DNA from: Thuidium tamariscinum
Taxonomy: Eukaryota; Streptophyta; Bryopsida; Hypnales; Thuidiaceae
Length of the DNA stretch: 64,000 nt
Assembly (NCBI GenBank): GCA_947034885.2
Contig: OZ019759.1
Span: 10,852,501-10,916,500 of the forward strand
Direction: 5' to 3'
Numbering within the stretch: the stretch's first letter is position 1; each line of letters opens with the position of its first letter. This document shows, piece by piece, positions 44,282-56,292 of this stretch. The position numbers and the translations under genes are program-made. The notes below the pieces were generated by a model, which was not told the origin of the DNA, made no database searches, and saw only the letters and a list, made by a program, of their open reading frames with translations.

Positions 44282-45697
44282 TTGTTAGTCTTTTTGTATT
44301 TCAAGTTTTTAACTTAGGATAGGGACCAGGAAGTAATCCAGTCCGGATTTTGGAACTTGGATTGGGATGGAATCCAGTTCGGTTCGAGGATAGCTTAGAA
44401 TGGATTCGTTTCGGTTTTAGATCTGGAATCGGAAAGGGATCCGATTGGAGGTATGTAGGAACGGATCCACCGAGCGTTAATTGTGGCGGACTTGTATGGG
44501 CGCTTTTTGCTTTTTGCTGATTATTGAAGTTAGTCCCCTCGCGATGGACTAGGAGTCTTTCTTTTGCATTTCCTTGTGTATTTTATTTGCTCTTGCTTTG
44601 CGCGTGTATCTCCCGAGTTTGGCAGGGCGGCGTGACGTGGAGTTAGGAAGACGCAAGTGGTTTTGCAAGCGGCATTCTCCCTTTGGTGTTTATTTTTCGT
44701 GTCTAAGTGTATGAGAACGGGTAGAAAAGAGTTGGGAGTATAATTCCAGTTCCTCAACACTTCTAGAACTTAGTATTCCGGGTGAGAAAGCCGTTGTTAG
44801 GCTAGACGATAGGGAGGGATTCCTTAGTCGTGCTAGAACTCTCCTAGGTGGGAAATCCAGTTGAGTGTCCAATCTCCTGTGAGGTCTCGCCGTCCTAGTG
44901 GCAAACCGAAGAGTTCTGGTTGACGTTGGAATGGACGGATACACTTGTAACCACCTGATTCCACATGAATGGAAAGAAGTTCCAAAGTCGTTGTAGTATG
45001 AGAAGATCGTACGGGGGGGCTCTGTGTGACCTACAGTCCGGATTTCTATCTGTGTTGCTGTGAGAGATCAAACCGGATCTGAGGTAATTTTGGAGTTAGA
45101 GGATAGAAAAGTGGGTCTTCAACCACTATAAATCACGGAAGAAGCGATGGGCCTACCGCTCACAAAATCCAGCGGCGACCCCTCTAATGGTAAAACAGAG
45201 GCAAAGCTAAATCGGATTATGGAAAGGATACTTGCGGATCATCCAGAACGGATTGATCCTGAGAGGAATTCAAGAGCGGAATCCGTTAGAATACGGATCT
45301 GCTATATTTTGTCGGAACGGATTAGTTCCGAAGGAGTGACGGATCCGTATAGGACCGGATTGATAGAATACCGGTCTACGTGGGAAAAGCGGGTTGTTAT
45401 CTTTGGGTTGTTTGGGTATTTCCGGTTCTGATCTTAGGACCGGTTTGGAGAGTTTTAGGACTGACTTATCCTAATCGCTTAATAAGGCCAGATACTTCAC
45501 AGAATCTCGTGGGTTCGATCTTTAGAGTCACTTAGTTATACTCTTCAGTGATTTTTGTGAGTATAATGGGGAATTTACTTACTCTGTATTGCGACAATCA
45601 TGTAGCAGAATTGATAGTCCCAACTTTTGCCGAACTGGAGCTTGAGAGAGCACATACTTAGGGGCAGAAGAATTGTCAATACCTACGAGGTAAGTTG
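44282..45697. other. 3' flank of gag-like copy 3
   Basis: No gene. It is rich in GGATCCG, CCGGAT and GGAAC words. A 94-codon frame at 45147-45431 is composed of these repeats and is not called. Confidence 0.4.
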
Positions 45698-45732
45698 CAC
45701 TAGAAGAAAAACATGTTGAAATTCATGTTAAG
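45698..45732 (+). repeat. Left terminus of the second CACTA element
   Basis: CACTAGAAGAAAAACATG then TTGAAATTCATGTT. The preceding three bases are TTG. Confidence 0.7.
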
Positions 45733-46885
45733 TCTCTGTTTTTTTGTGTTAGGCGGCTCCTTCAACATGATCCTTGGGTTTGAGCAATGCCATTGCGTTT
45801 GGAATTACGTTTCCACCAACTATTCATGTTAGACTTCCACTTCTTATGTTGAGTACCGAATTCCTACGTTCCGTTCCCGTTACAAACAGCGTGAGTGATG
45901 TTCTTCTCAACATCGTTGAATAGTGACATGTTTTCTAATTTGCAATGAACACGTCAGCTTCTACATGGAAGTCGTTGTGGCACATATTCTGTTATAGATT
46001 CCTTTGGATGGACAGAAAAATGTTCCTCTGGCCTAGTAGATATATTGTCATTCGTGCCACTATCATTGGGTCCAAAAGGGGATGGCCATTGGCCACATAC
46101 ACATAAGACATTTTCTATTAAGTTGCAATTATATACACTAGACTATTTTCTTACTACAATATTGGCTATTTCTGCTGCATGTCCAATATGTTGTTGTAAC
46201 GCTATAATTCTGTAACGTTTACACAAGTCCTGCACATTCTGTCAACATTTCCTTCAATTCTGCGTGATGTTGCTGGCTTTTAGTTCACTTTTTAAAATGT
46301 TGTCGTATACATGACAATAGGCAAATGAACAGAAGAGAACGTTGCAAACCCGTTTTCGGCAATGACATTCCCAAATTCATGTACTTCTTTTCTTCGTAGC
46401 CAGATGAAAAATCTCATTGACATGCCTATGGAACAGATACTAGTGCTAACTAGAACTCAACATGCCTTCAAAATATCTACAAAAACCAATACTGTAACTA
46501 GTTATTCAAGATCCAGTCTCCAACATATTCTTCTAAGAACTAGTAAATAACAAATGAACAAAGACATCTCTACCAAAATATTCATTGCTCCCTTAGGAGA
46601 ACATCTCGTTTAAGCCAAACACTCAAATGCTATGGTTGTCAGTGCAACAACGTCTACCTTTGCTGACAATATTTTTAAGCACCTTCTCAAACTATGCCCA
46701 CACATTGTGTTACACCTTTACATTCACTATGCAACTTCTGTCGATGAACAACACTTATTAGTCTTCCTTCAAATGACAAACCCAATGCTACAGTTTGACA
46801 TCACAAATGCTGAGAATCATAAACCTTGTTCACAATGCATTTCGCAATGCATATCACTACATCATAAATTTTGCCCTTTGTTTCT
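45733..46885. other. Subterminal non-coding part of the second CACTA element
   Basis: A/C-rich sequence with repeated CATGTT-type words and no supported gene. Confidence 0.45.
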
Positions 46886-47659
46886 TTATTGTCTAATTCT
46901 AAGACCCTGAAAATCTGCATCCCTACCAAATGCCTTACATTCTAATTCTGTTGTAGCCATTCCTGTCTCTGCACGACGTCCTCTTACTTTTGTCCCACAA
47001 ACAACCTTCCACTCTCCTCTATGAATCCTTGTCCTCTCTAAGTCGTCCAAGAAAAAAACTTGTTGACATTGAGTGGGGAATGCAAATGAATTTGGTCCCA
47101 ATGGAAGACATCTTGAAAAATCTGCAACTGTGAATCCATACCTGTCACGCACAACTGCTGCATTTAATGTGCCCATTCTTGCAGGTACCCACGAACACAC
47201 TAATACAACGCAACAGTGGCTACGATAGTTCACCTCCAAAATCTCTTGAATTGAACCCACATATTCACTGCTTCCCCATTGCTGCATCTCATTCATAGAC
47301 CTTCCTGTAGTACGACTTAGTACTGATGCTGCTACTCCACTGTCAAAAGTCACCTTATCATCCTCTGCACTCTGTATACGGAAGTGCATTCCATGAGCGT
47401 ACATAGCTCTATAAGAAGTTGCTTCTTTGTGTGGAAGCTTTGACGCCTCAACAATGTCAACAGAGGGCTTATTAGGTCCATTTATAGTCTTCTGTACCTC
47501 TTTGCGTAACCACTCTGCAAATTTTGGCAAATTCTTGCAATCCTTTGGATATTGAATCCTGGAATTGTGTCCGTAGTGACGAATGTGGTGCTCGATGAAA
47601 GCATGCCTTCGTGCTACTCGTTGTTGATACGCAATGTTGTATTCCTTGTTTGAATACAC
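46886..47659 (-). CDS. DUF4216-like C-terminal part of TNP2, second element
   Basis: An unbroken frame of 257 codons starts MYSNKEYNIAYQQRVARRHA. It has FAEWLRKEVQKT, SYRAMYAHGMHFRIQSAEDD, YVGSIQEILEVNYRSHCCVV, RDRYGFTVADFSR, FAFPTQCQQVFFLDD and GEWKVVCGTKVRGRR, the DUF4216 motif series. It aligns over its whole length with the 34145-34900 frame of the first element. It probably forms the last exon of the TNP2 gene, about 300 nt downstream of the DUF4218 exon. Confidence 0.75.
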   Translation of the reverse strand: MYSNKEYNIAYQQRVARRHAFIEHHIRHYGHNSRIQYPKDCKNLPKFAEWLRKEVQKTINGPNKPSVDIVEASKLPHKEATSYRAMYAHGMHFRIQSAEDDKVTFDSGVAASVLSRTTGRSMNEMQQWGSSEYVGSIQEILEVNYRSHCCVVLVCSWVPARMGTLNAAVVRDRYGFTVADFSRCLPLGPNSFAFPTQCQQVFFLDDLERTRIHRGEWKVVCGTKVRGRRAETGMATTELECKAFGRDADFQGLRIRQ

Positions 47660-47959
47660 ATAATTAGTGTACTTTCAAACTACATTGTGCCTCTCCTAGT
47701 TCTTCAATACATGCATACTACATACAATGTCATTTTCCTTAATCCTAATATTACACATTCATTGCAGCTACGACTTTGACCTAATACACTCCAGCACGAC
47801 ACATTTACGTTATGCAAATGTCCAACAACTTCTATTACAAACAAAATTACACATTCTAAAAGAAAATATGGAGTTAGTTACGAATCCAGGCTTCTCTTCT
47901 GCTAAACTTTCAGTGTTATAGCTTTCTTATTTAAGCACATCCAATTTGTAAATAGGAAC

Positions 47960-49123
47960 TTACTGTCTCCAGTCCTCCAAGTCCATTGAATTTGAAAGGA
48001 CAAAATTATAAATCCAGCCTCTAAACTGTTCTGACATTTCCCGTGGCCAACCACTCCCTTGAACTACCTCATCATTCATTCGTTGTTCTTCTTTGTCATC
48101 CCACACACGACGGCGAGTTCCTTCAAACCGTTGAAGATACTCTGTGCAATACCCCAAAGTCTTAGACATAGCATAACCCTTTGCCATACTGGCCTCCGGA
48201 CGAGCATAACTTCTCACGTACTCCTTCAAGGTTTTCATGTACCTTTCTATTGGATACATCCATCGAGAATGAACAGGGCCACATATATATAGCTCTTCCA
48301 CTAAATGAATCATCAAATGAGACATGATGTCTATAAAAGTTGGTGGAAATTCTTTCTCCAACATGCACAAAGCATCTGCTGCATCTTTCATATCTACATC
48401 TCTATCTGCAATTTTGATTTCTCTTGCACATAATCTTCGAAACACTCGACTGACTTTCATTATTGCTTGTCAAACTTCCTCACTCAAGACATTTCTCAAA
48501 GCAAGTGGTAGAATCTGCATAAACTCACAACTCACAAAATCCAAGGCTCAATTTCGTTTGGCATTCACTTCATTAATTTGCAACTGTATGTACTAATTGA
48601 TAGAAGATATAAATGCCAAATCTATCACTCCTTATCACTCTACACAAAATTTCCTTACTACCAAATCAGTTTTGTTTTTCTACTTCCTCCTTCACGAGCT
48701 GCGTTACACATACAAAACATTCATAACACACTCTACATATCCTTCTACGCATTCTTCATGTTCATGGACACTAATAGAACAGAATTGACTTACTTGTTGC
48801 ATTAGAACATGGAAGTCATGTGACTTCATGTAACGAAGCTTTCCTTCTTCCAAGCACTTGTGGATTGCACCCATATAATTCGTAGGAGTCTTCAACTTCT
48901 TTATAATTTGCATCACTGACGTCCTCTCTCTAGCATTTAAGATGTATGGTGCACTTGGGAGGTCATAATGGTCTCTACTGTTCTGAGACGAGGCCACCCA
49001 TAAACCTTCACAAATGTTCATGGCCTCCATATCTTGTCTGCTACCAATGGAATCTTTGCCTCCCCACAATGTCTTTGTCATATTTTCGCAAAGATTTTTT
49101 TTGCAGTGCATAGGGTCCAACAA
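47960..49123 (-). CDS. TNP2 E-motif and DUF4218-like region, second element
   Basis: Two exons. The first (about 49140-48795) has MLDPMHCKKNLCENMTKTLW, the counterpart of VMHYEKNLCENI in the first element, then NYMGAIHKCLEEGKLRYMKS and DFHVLMQQ followed by a donor. The second (about 48475-47960) has VSRVFRRLCAREI, MLEKEFPPTFIDIMSHLMIH, SRWMYPIERYMKTLKEYVRS and GYCTEYLQRFEGTRRRVWDD. Here SRWMYPIERYMK is intact, whereas the first element has TGA at that point. The expected acidic residue in MHxEKN is replaced by Cys-Lys-Lys in MHCKKN, so the catalytic Glu may be missing. Confidence 0.7.
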
Positions 49124-49144
49124 ATGCCGACAAAGTAGTTGCTG

Positions 49145-49937
49145 TAGTCACAAAACAAAAAATCTCCAAACATTAGAGACACACAACACTTGCAAAGTCA
49201 AACCACTCTCCAAATTTTCCCTTCATGCCATGCAAGGAGTAGCAATGCCAAGACTACTCTCTGTAGACTAACACATATCCCTCGGTACATTCCAATACTT
49301 TTAAAGTGCTCTCACCCATTTGCTCCTACACTAAATTCTTACATTCCACTCATTTGATTTGCCCTCAATAAACAATGTTTCTTCTAAGACACAGATTTTT
49401 CTGGCTTCAAGTAATGAAGACTTCTGTTGTACTTTGCTTCTACTAACACGTTCCTATTATAACCACAAGTCCTATAATTTCCCACAAATTAACCCACAAA
49501 CTGTTCATTTCCACCATTCAAAGTTGTTGAAAACTACTGCTTCCACCAATTCCTGCTCTCATGTGCATCTATTGTGTTTATTCACACAATAAAAGATGTC
49601 CCAAAAACATGTACTATCAGACATTTGAATCCTGCATTCATTGTAAATAGACATCACCGTCAACTACTAATAGTAAAACCTGAATACAACTTTGTACTGT
49701 AATGTTTCAATTCAAAATGCAATCGGCTTTCCAACTTACGAGTTTGAAATCCTCCTAAGTACACTTAAAACACATGTTGTGCCCCACACTCCCCTCTACT
49801 TGAATATTGAACTTCAAAACTGTGAAGAATGACATAGAGAACAATATGTTGATGTTGTCTACAAGCTCAATTCCTTGTTCCTAATGTGACGTCCTCATCT
49901 TACTTACAGAATTGCAACATAGAAAATTCTCACCGTC
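49145..49937 (-). other. Intron of TNP2 in the second element
   Basis: About 0.8 kb of A/C-rich sequence between the DLPYWT exon and the MHCKKN exon. No coding potential seen. Confidence 0.4.
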
Positions 49938-51694
49938 CAGTATGGAAGATCATTCAGTGTTGAACACCGTTTAATGCCATGTTCATGCACGGGGTCATTG
50001 TCAGCACCTTTTCGTCCTCCGCTTGCGATGAAGTCATCGCGTTGTTTGCCACATCATTCACTTTCCTCAGCTGTCATCCTTCTTGGCGTTGGGCGTAACT
50101 CCTCTTTACCATCAAATTCAACGTTCTGCTTATATGGATGTGTCCTAGTAGTCCATCTCCGACTACCAGCATACACTATCTTCCTCCCCTTCGCGCGCTT
50201 TTGAGCATCGATTTTGTTGCCAGACTTTGCTAATCTCGCGTCGGTTTCAGGTCCACACACTATACATGCCTTGTACCCGTGTGTACACAAACCCGATATT
50301 AAACTGTAACCAGGGTAATCAGAAATGGTCCATAACAAAATACCTCGTAGTCTGAAATGACGGGTGTCTGGTTCTCTTGAGAAGTCTTGTGCAGACACTC
50401 CGTTCCAAATTTGTTGCAGCTCCTCTATCAAAGGTCTTATAAAAACGTCAATATTTTCATTTGTGGGAGACAATTTACCAGACACTAGAATACTTAACTG
50501 AATGAAGAACTTCTTAGTGATCAAGTATGGGGGCAAATTGTAGATGAGCAACAAAATTGGCCATGTTGAATGACTGGTACTATTGTGCATAAATGGATTT
50601 ACTCCATCCAATGCCAGACCAAACCGCAAGTTCTTCACTTCATTTGCAAATGAAGGATCCACATTTGTATCTACATGCTTCCATGCAGGACTGTCAGCAA
50701 CTAACTTCATGACACTCGTATCTGTATTTGGATGATCATAGTGATAACGTAAGAATTCGGCAATGGCTGGAGAGCGAAACATTTGCCTCAATCTGGGAAT
50801 GAGTGGGAAGTGACGTATCACTGGTGCTGGGATCACATCTGAGCCACTTACGAATCTTGATTTCCCGCACCCTACATTTGGGCACTCCTTCAAATGTGCT
50901 TCATCTCCACGATATAGCACACATCCATCTGGACAAGTATGTATTATATCATGATTCAGTCCTAACTTCTTTATCAATTTCTTTGCCTCATAGTGGCTTC
51001 CAGGAAGAGTATTGGTTGGAGGCAAAAGTACAACCAATAAGTACCTCAGTAGCTCATCTACATACGCGTTACTAATACCGTGTATGACTGCCATGTTGAT
51101 AAGCACAATAGTAGCAGAAATAACACTCATAGTTGTTCCTTCATATACGAAGCGCATTGCTTGCGCATACAATTCCTCCATTCCCTCCATTCCATCTAAT
51201 TGCACGTCATCCTCATTCTCAGTTTCTTCAACATGTGGTGTATCTTCACGGATACGATCTCCTTCATCAAAAGCATCAAACAACTACCTTTGGATATCAT
51301 GATAGGGGTCCATGTGTTTACTATACTCGGTTTGAACTTCTTCATCATTGAAGACATTTTCTAATGTCATTGTCTCCCCGGACTCTATTACCCACATTCC
51401 TTCTTCTGGGTATCTCCCTACAGGATCCCCTCCTAACATGGAGTGCATAAGAAATGGATTCCGTTTGTTCAAACGCAGGTGTTCACAGATTGCTTTAATG
51501 CTATACCTTCGGCCACCATGGCATTTGGTACAAGGACAACGATACGATGAATAATGTTTTTCCCTGGCAATCCGCATCTTGTATCTAAGATCAAATCCTC
51601 CATTGGAATGTGTAGACACTAGAATGCGGACATTGTATATATGCACCCTACTTCCAAACAATATTTCCTTGAAAAATATTCTAAAACTAAACAA
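49938..51694 (-). pseudogene. TNP2 N-terminal and catalytic core, second element
   Basis: A long minus-strand frame. It starts with YSSYRCPCTKCHGGRRYSIK, the zinc-binding head, and FLMHSMLGGDPVGRYPEEGM. TAG at 51286-51284 interrupts; the same frame continues at once with LFDAFDEGDRI. The core has FGLALDGVNPFMHNSTSHST, WPILLLIYNLPPYLITKKFF and LLWTISDYPGYSLISGLCTH with CIVCGPE. It reaches TGA at 50056-50054 and continues in frame to STLNDLPYWT and a donor near 49938. Both Asp positions of the core are present. WPILLLIYNLPP is intact here and shows what the first element lost in its frameshift near 31780. Confidence 0.75.
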
Positions 51695-52327
51695 CAGTCA
51701 CAAATACTTTGAAACTAAAAATGTGCTGCATGTGCTTCTTTGTATGGGTTCAAAAAAGGGCACAGAAGATGCTTCCCTGAAGAAAAATAACAAGATTGAT
51801 GCGGAACACCAATTACACCGAAGTCGCTGTCAGTTGCAGTCGGTGTCCATATGCACTTCTCTAATCCCCCACTGCCATTCATTCAAAGAATGTTTGTCAG
51901 CAAAAAAAATTGTCCTTCACTAACCCATCATTATAATTTATGCAATCTCATTGAACTTTAGTGTCCACTCGTAAGCATGCTGTATTATAGGATCAATCAA
52001 CTGCACAGGCGTTTGACAGCTAGTATACAATTGAATTATTTGAACATCACATGCTGCGGTAGTAATTGGCATGCCACTCTATAAGCTACATAGAATTATA
52101 CATGCAAACAAATAAGGCATGTATACGATACAACGGTATTATAGTAATTTTCAATTTCATCATAAATGTTCAACATCCACTGCATTCTACTAGAAAAATG
52201 CATACATTTTTCATAGTCCTCTATTGTTTGTAGAGCTTATAGAGTGCCATCATTCTCTCACATACTAGCCTACAAGCAAACATGCTGAATTATGTTAAGC
52301 TGGATGACTATTTCCTGTTGAAATAAT

Positions 52328-52819
52328 TCAAATCCAGTTATATTCAACGGATGAAGCCTCATCACCTACACTCTTTTTGTTTCTCTTGGTCTCAACAATG
52401 CGCTCACGCATTGTAGGTGTGCAATTGGTAACTACATTTTTCCGCTTCCCAGTTGCCATGCTCTGAGTAGCATCCCACAACTTATCTTTCATGGTCCCCC
52501 CTCTTTTTTGGCATTCCATTAGGAATGCTTCTTTCTGCTCAATGCATGTGCCCATCTCTGTTAAACCCTCTTCAACTGCTGCTAAAGCTTCTTGCACTTC
52601 TCTTTCAGCGATGTGCAAACGTAGTTCTATTGAATCTAACGACATATCTCTATACACTGTCGCTGTCATTGGGGGCTCCAATACATTGACAGCTTTCACT
52701 GTTGGTTTTTCATCTGTAAATCCCAAATCTGCAGAGACTCCTCGACGGATTCTAGTCCACTTCCCTGGGACTACAATTGGTGACTTAGGGTCGACGTAAC
52801 TTTTGTGTTCCATTGACAT
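52328..52819 (-). CDS. Unknown coiled-coil protein in the second CACTA element
   Basis: The frame of 163 codons begins MSMEHKSYVDPKSPIVVPGK. It has a basic start, a central helical stretch (SIELRLHIAEREVQEALAAV, then EEGLTEMGTCIEQKEAF) typical of a coiled coil, and a basic end (TMRERIVETKRNKK) before an acidic SSVEYNWI tail. It lies upstream of TNP2 on the same strand, in the divergent central region. No counterpart was found in the first element. It could be a regulator or a captured fragment, or a leading exon of TNP2. The family is not recognised. Confidence 0.45.
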   Translation of the reverse strand: MSMEHKSYVDPKSPIVVPGKWTRIRRGVSADLGFTDEKPTVKAVNVLEPPMTATVYRDMSLDSIELRLHIAEREVQEALAAVEEGLTEMGTCIEQKEAFLMECQKRGGTMKDKLWDATQSMATGKRKNVVTNCTPTMRERIVETKRNKKSVGDEASSVEYNWI

Positions 52820-54247
52820 AACTGTCCTCCAGTACTACACATGAATTACATGTACAGTCACTAGAATGTGGAAAACCAGTTCTCAATACAACTACATGCA
52901 AGAAGGAAAGATCCATTGATGTATAGTCACTAGACACAGATTATTTTCATGAATTCGGGTTGAAATGGAGTTCTACATTCTTGTTAGTAGCACATGCTCT
53001 AAAAAGACCTCAACAATATAGCTATACTGACATTTAAGTGTCATGGACCTATTAATTCATGTAGACAAGGTCTACCTTCATATTGTCCATTCCATGTAAG
53101 CAATCATAACCTATATCCTAATTTTGAATAACGAAGAACATCAGTCTTTGTAGCAAATGGTTAAATTTGTCTAGTTTACATTAGCTCCTTCTAATTCAAT
53201 TCACGCATACAGAAATAGAAGTGAAAACATGGTACACTAGCCAACCTCACTTTTTCCATGTTGTTTCATTGGTAAGAAGAGCATGCAGGAAATCCATGTG
53301 TAGCATTATTTTAATTCAACAAATGTGAATTCAATTATTGCATTCACCTCTAAGGTCATTCGAGCTCAATAAACACATTCTTATATGCTTAAAACATACA
53401 ATACGCTTCCAACAATTACAATGTCCATCGAACATCAATTATTCATATTAGTGTATGATCCATTCTAACGTGTGATTTTGTACAATAGTTCTACACTCCC
53501 TTGTCCCCATGAAAGCTTCCTAATTAGACTAATTCACAATCTAGGAAGGAGGAATTTGAGAATCTTTCAGTGGGATAGAGGGACTATTGTTACACCTCCT
53601 TCTCAAATAAAAAATGTCTATCCACCTTTAACTCATCCACATTGAAATTGCCATAATTTCCTTTCTCATGTTGAAGACTTCGATTGAATTTTCCCTGTCT
53701 AATGAATTTCACACAATGCCTGAATTGTCCCTTCAATTGTTATAAACTATTTTATAATTACGAACATATTTTTTTAAAAACAACCCAAAAAAACTTGCTG
53801 ACCTTTAATAGTTGTCTCTCAATATTTTGACATGGATGAGCTAGATCACTAGGTTATTACTACAGACTATATTAAACTACGCATATTGCAATTAGAGCAC
53901 AACCCACTCAGGAAAACTAAATCACGGTGTTTATTATTCTCTCAACTCAGAATCACGTATGACTGTATTTTGGGTTCTGCACATATTCCACGAAGTTCTC
54001 TTACAGCTTGGAACCCCTTACTGCAATTCTCTATTATAGTCTCCAAATTTATTTTCGGCACAATCCATTACTATTATAAAGGAAGACAAAAAGGGTTTTA
54101 AAAGCTGTCTAGTCAGCGACTAAATTTTAGACACGTGTTCACATACAATGGAAGGGACAATGAATGACTTCGACCCTCTTTAAGCAAACAATCTCAATCT
54201 AAAATCTGCAAAGGTGATTTGAGATTTCAAGTTCTCCTAGTAAGTCT
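52820..54247. other. Central non-coding region of the second CACTA element
   Basis: A/C-rich sequence up to about 53.9 kb, then the change to G/T-rich. It probably holds the divergent promoters. No gene. Confidence 0.4.
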
Positions 54248-54597
54248 GTGGCGCCACCTACATCAGAGAAGTCATTAAATCCAGATATGGACCATAGTTC
54301 AGAAATCTGTGAATATGAGAGACAGAGGAACTTCAAGAGGAAAGCATTCCATGACGAAGTTGAGTGTACCTTATTGGCAACGGATTACTTCGACGTTGTT
54401 GCATTGAAGACGATTTTCTCTGGAGAGGCGAGTAATACAGAAGGCAACAACAACGTCTTGAGATAGAAGAAAGGGCGTTGTGTGAAGCAAGTTGCCGCTC
54501 AGACAGAATTTTTGTTGAGGCGCAGTACAAGAAACAAAGTAGTAGAGTTGAACATCACTCCCGTCACAGCCCAGCAAAGTGGTACACAGCATATGGT

Positions 54598-56292
54598 GAG
54601 TTCTGTCTTTCTTTGAATTGAAATTCTCTTCCACATTTCTTAAGAGCAACGTCCTTTGTGTGTGCATAAATTGCTTTTTCGTATTAATTGCTGAGGCGGC
54701 TGCACATTCCCCGCATCCCATTTTTGGTTGTTTCCGCGTTGAGCGCCTCCTTCATCTACCAAAACAGCCTACGTGTTCAGCTACATTCCGAGAAAATGGC
54801 ATAAAAATTGTTAGGGTTTTCTAGTGCTCCCAGCAGCTTTTCTATTTCAAGGTGCAGCAATTGGATGTAGTTCTCAGTGTTCACCAAGTGGAGTATTGAT
54901 TTTTTTATACGGAATCAAGTATTTCCAAGCACTTTTGAGATGGCTATGTCTAGCTGAGTGGGTGGCGGGTTTGGCGGAGCGATATGGCACTGAACGAGAA
55001 TGGCGTTCAGCGGTCTAACAAATTAGAATTCCATGTTTTCGCTAAGAGAGTTGTAGAAGTCTTTGTGGTTGGTGTTTGACATCAAAGGTAGGTCGTTTCC
55101 TATCGAATAATAGGTGCTTGCTATTATTTTAGAAGGAAACAGCTATTGTCCATTTTGTATTGAAAAAGGCGTCCGCGAATAGATTTGCACTTTGCAGGTG
55201 ATGTGCGCTGCAATGGCCATGTCCTAATATTTCACATTCAAGTGTAGTCCTCGCTGCGTTTTACGTCATTTTTACAATTCTCAGGCAAACCAAATTTGAG
55301 AGACGGAGGGATCGGCCTGGTAGCATTATATTGTCTATTTAGTCATTTTTATTTAGGGTTTATTAGTAAAGCTACTCGGGTTGCTCGAAATCACCTTTGT
55401 TAGCCTCCGCTTTCAAGTTATTTATATTGAAACATGTAGCATTAGAGGAATTGTGTAACTAATATAGAAAAAGATGAAGTATTTGTTCTTGTCCATGCTT
55501 TTAAAGTTTGCTAAGATTGCCCTTCTTCCATATGTTCCAGCTACTTCAGTAGCGCATGGACAAAAAAAGCTCCCTCGTTTGTCAACCAGCCTTCACTGTT
55601 TAGGACTGTATCATTTGTTATGTGGTCACTAATTTTTTTCCTAACTAATTTCATTCCTTTAAAAATTATGAAATGTTGTCATTTGTAACGAGGTCTTCAG
55701 ATGTGTTTGAAAATGATAACATTTGCAGTTAGTTAGGTTTGGGTTTAGGTTTTGGATGCCAAGTATTCATGCACAATGAAACTGGATCTCAAAATTCTTC
55801 AAGTAGGATTGGGTTAGTAGTCAGCGAGTACTTCTTGTTGTAGTGGGACTTCTGTCATACTGTACAAGATAAAAAACTTCTTCCTATGTGTTTAGGATCG
55901 CAGGGACATTGAAGCTTGGAATTTCCATTGTTGAAATCAATGGAGAATGCTTAATTCCTCCGACATAAGCACCATATGCTAATCCATAGTAGGGATTTCC
56001 GCTTCACAGTGAATGCCATAGTTTTGGTTCATGTCCACAACATTGTATAACAATCTGTTTTGAGCAACTGAATTGACAGGAGAAGTAGGCATTGTGCATA
56101 TCGTTGGGGCATCGCCTTATAGGGAGGAATATTTACTGTTCTTCTAGACATTGATCGTAGTGAGTTCTTCTTGCTGAAGAGGCTTGTTCTCGACTAAAAT
56201 CATTGTTGTGATGCTAACTTGCAAAAAATGCATTCTTTGAATGTTATTGAAAGTAGATTGAAGAGCACTTCCTTGGCTAACGAGGAAAACCT
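54598..56292 (+). other. Long first intron of the accessory gene
   Basis: Bounded by ATG|GTGAGT and an AG before 56293. G/T-rich, no gene inside. Confidence 0.35.

Noticed and set aside
45505-45535. GGGTTCGATC resembling a tRNA B box
   Set aside because: No A box at tRNA spacing and no closing CC; no cloverleaf arms.
54811-54829. TTTTCTAGTG as right end of the second CACTA element
   Set aside because: Only the last ten bases fit, the following bases CTC do not match the TTG before the left end, and accessory exons continue beyond it.
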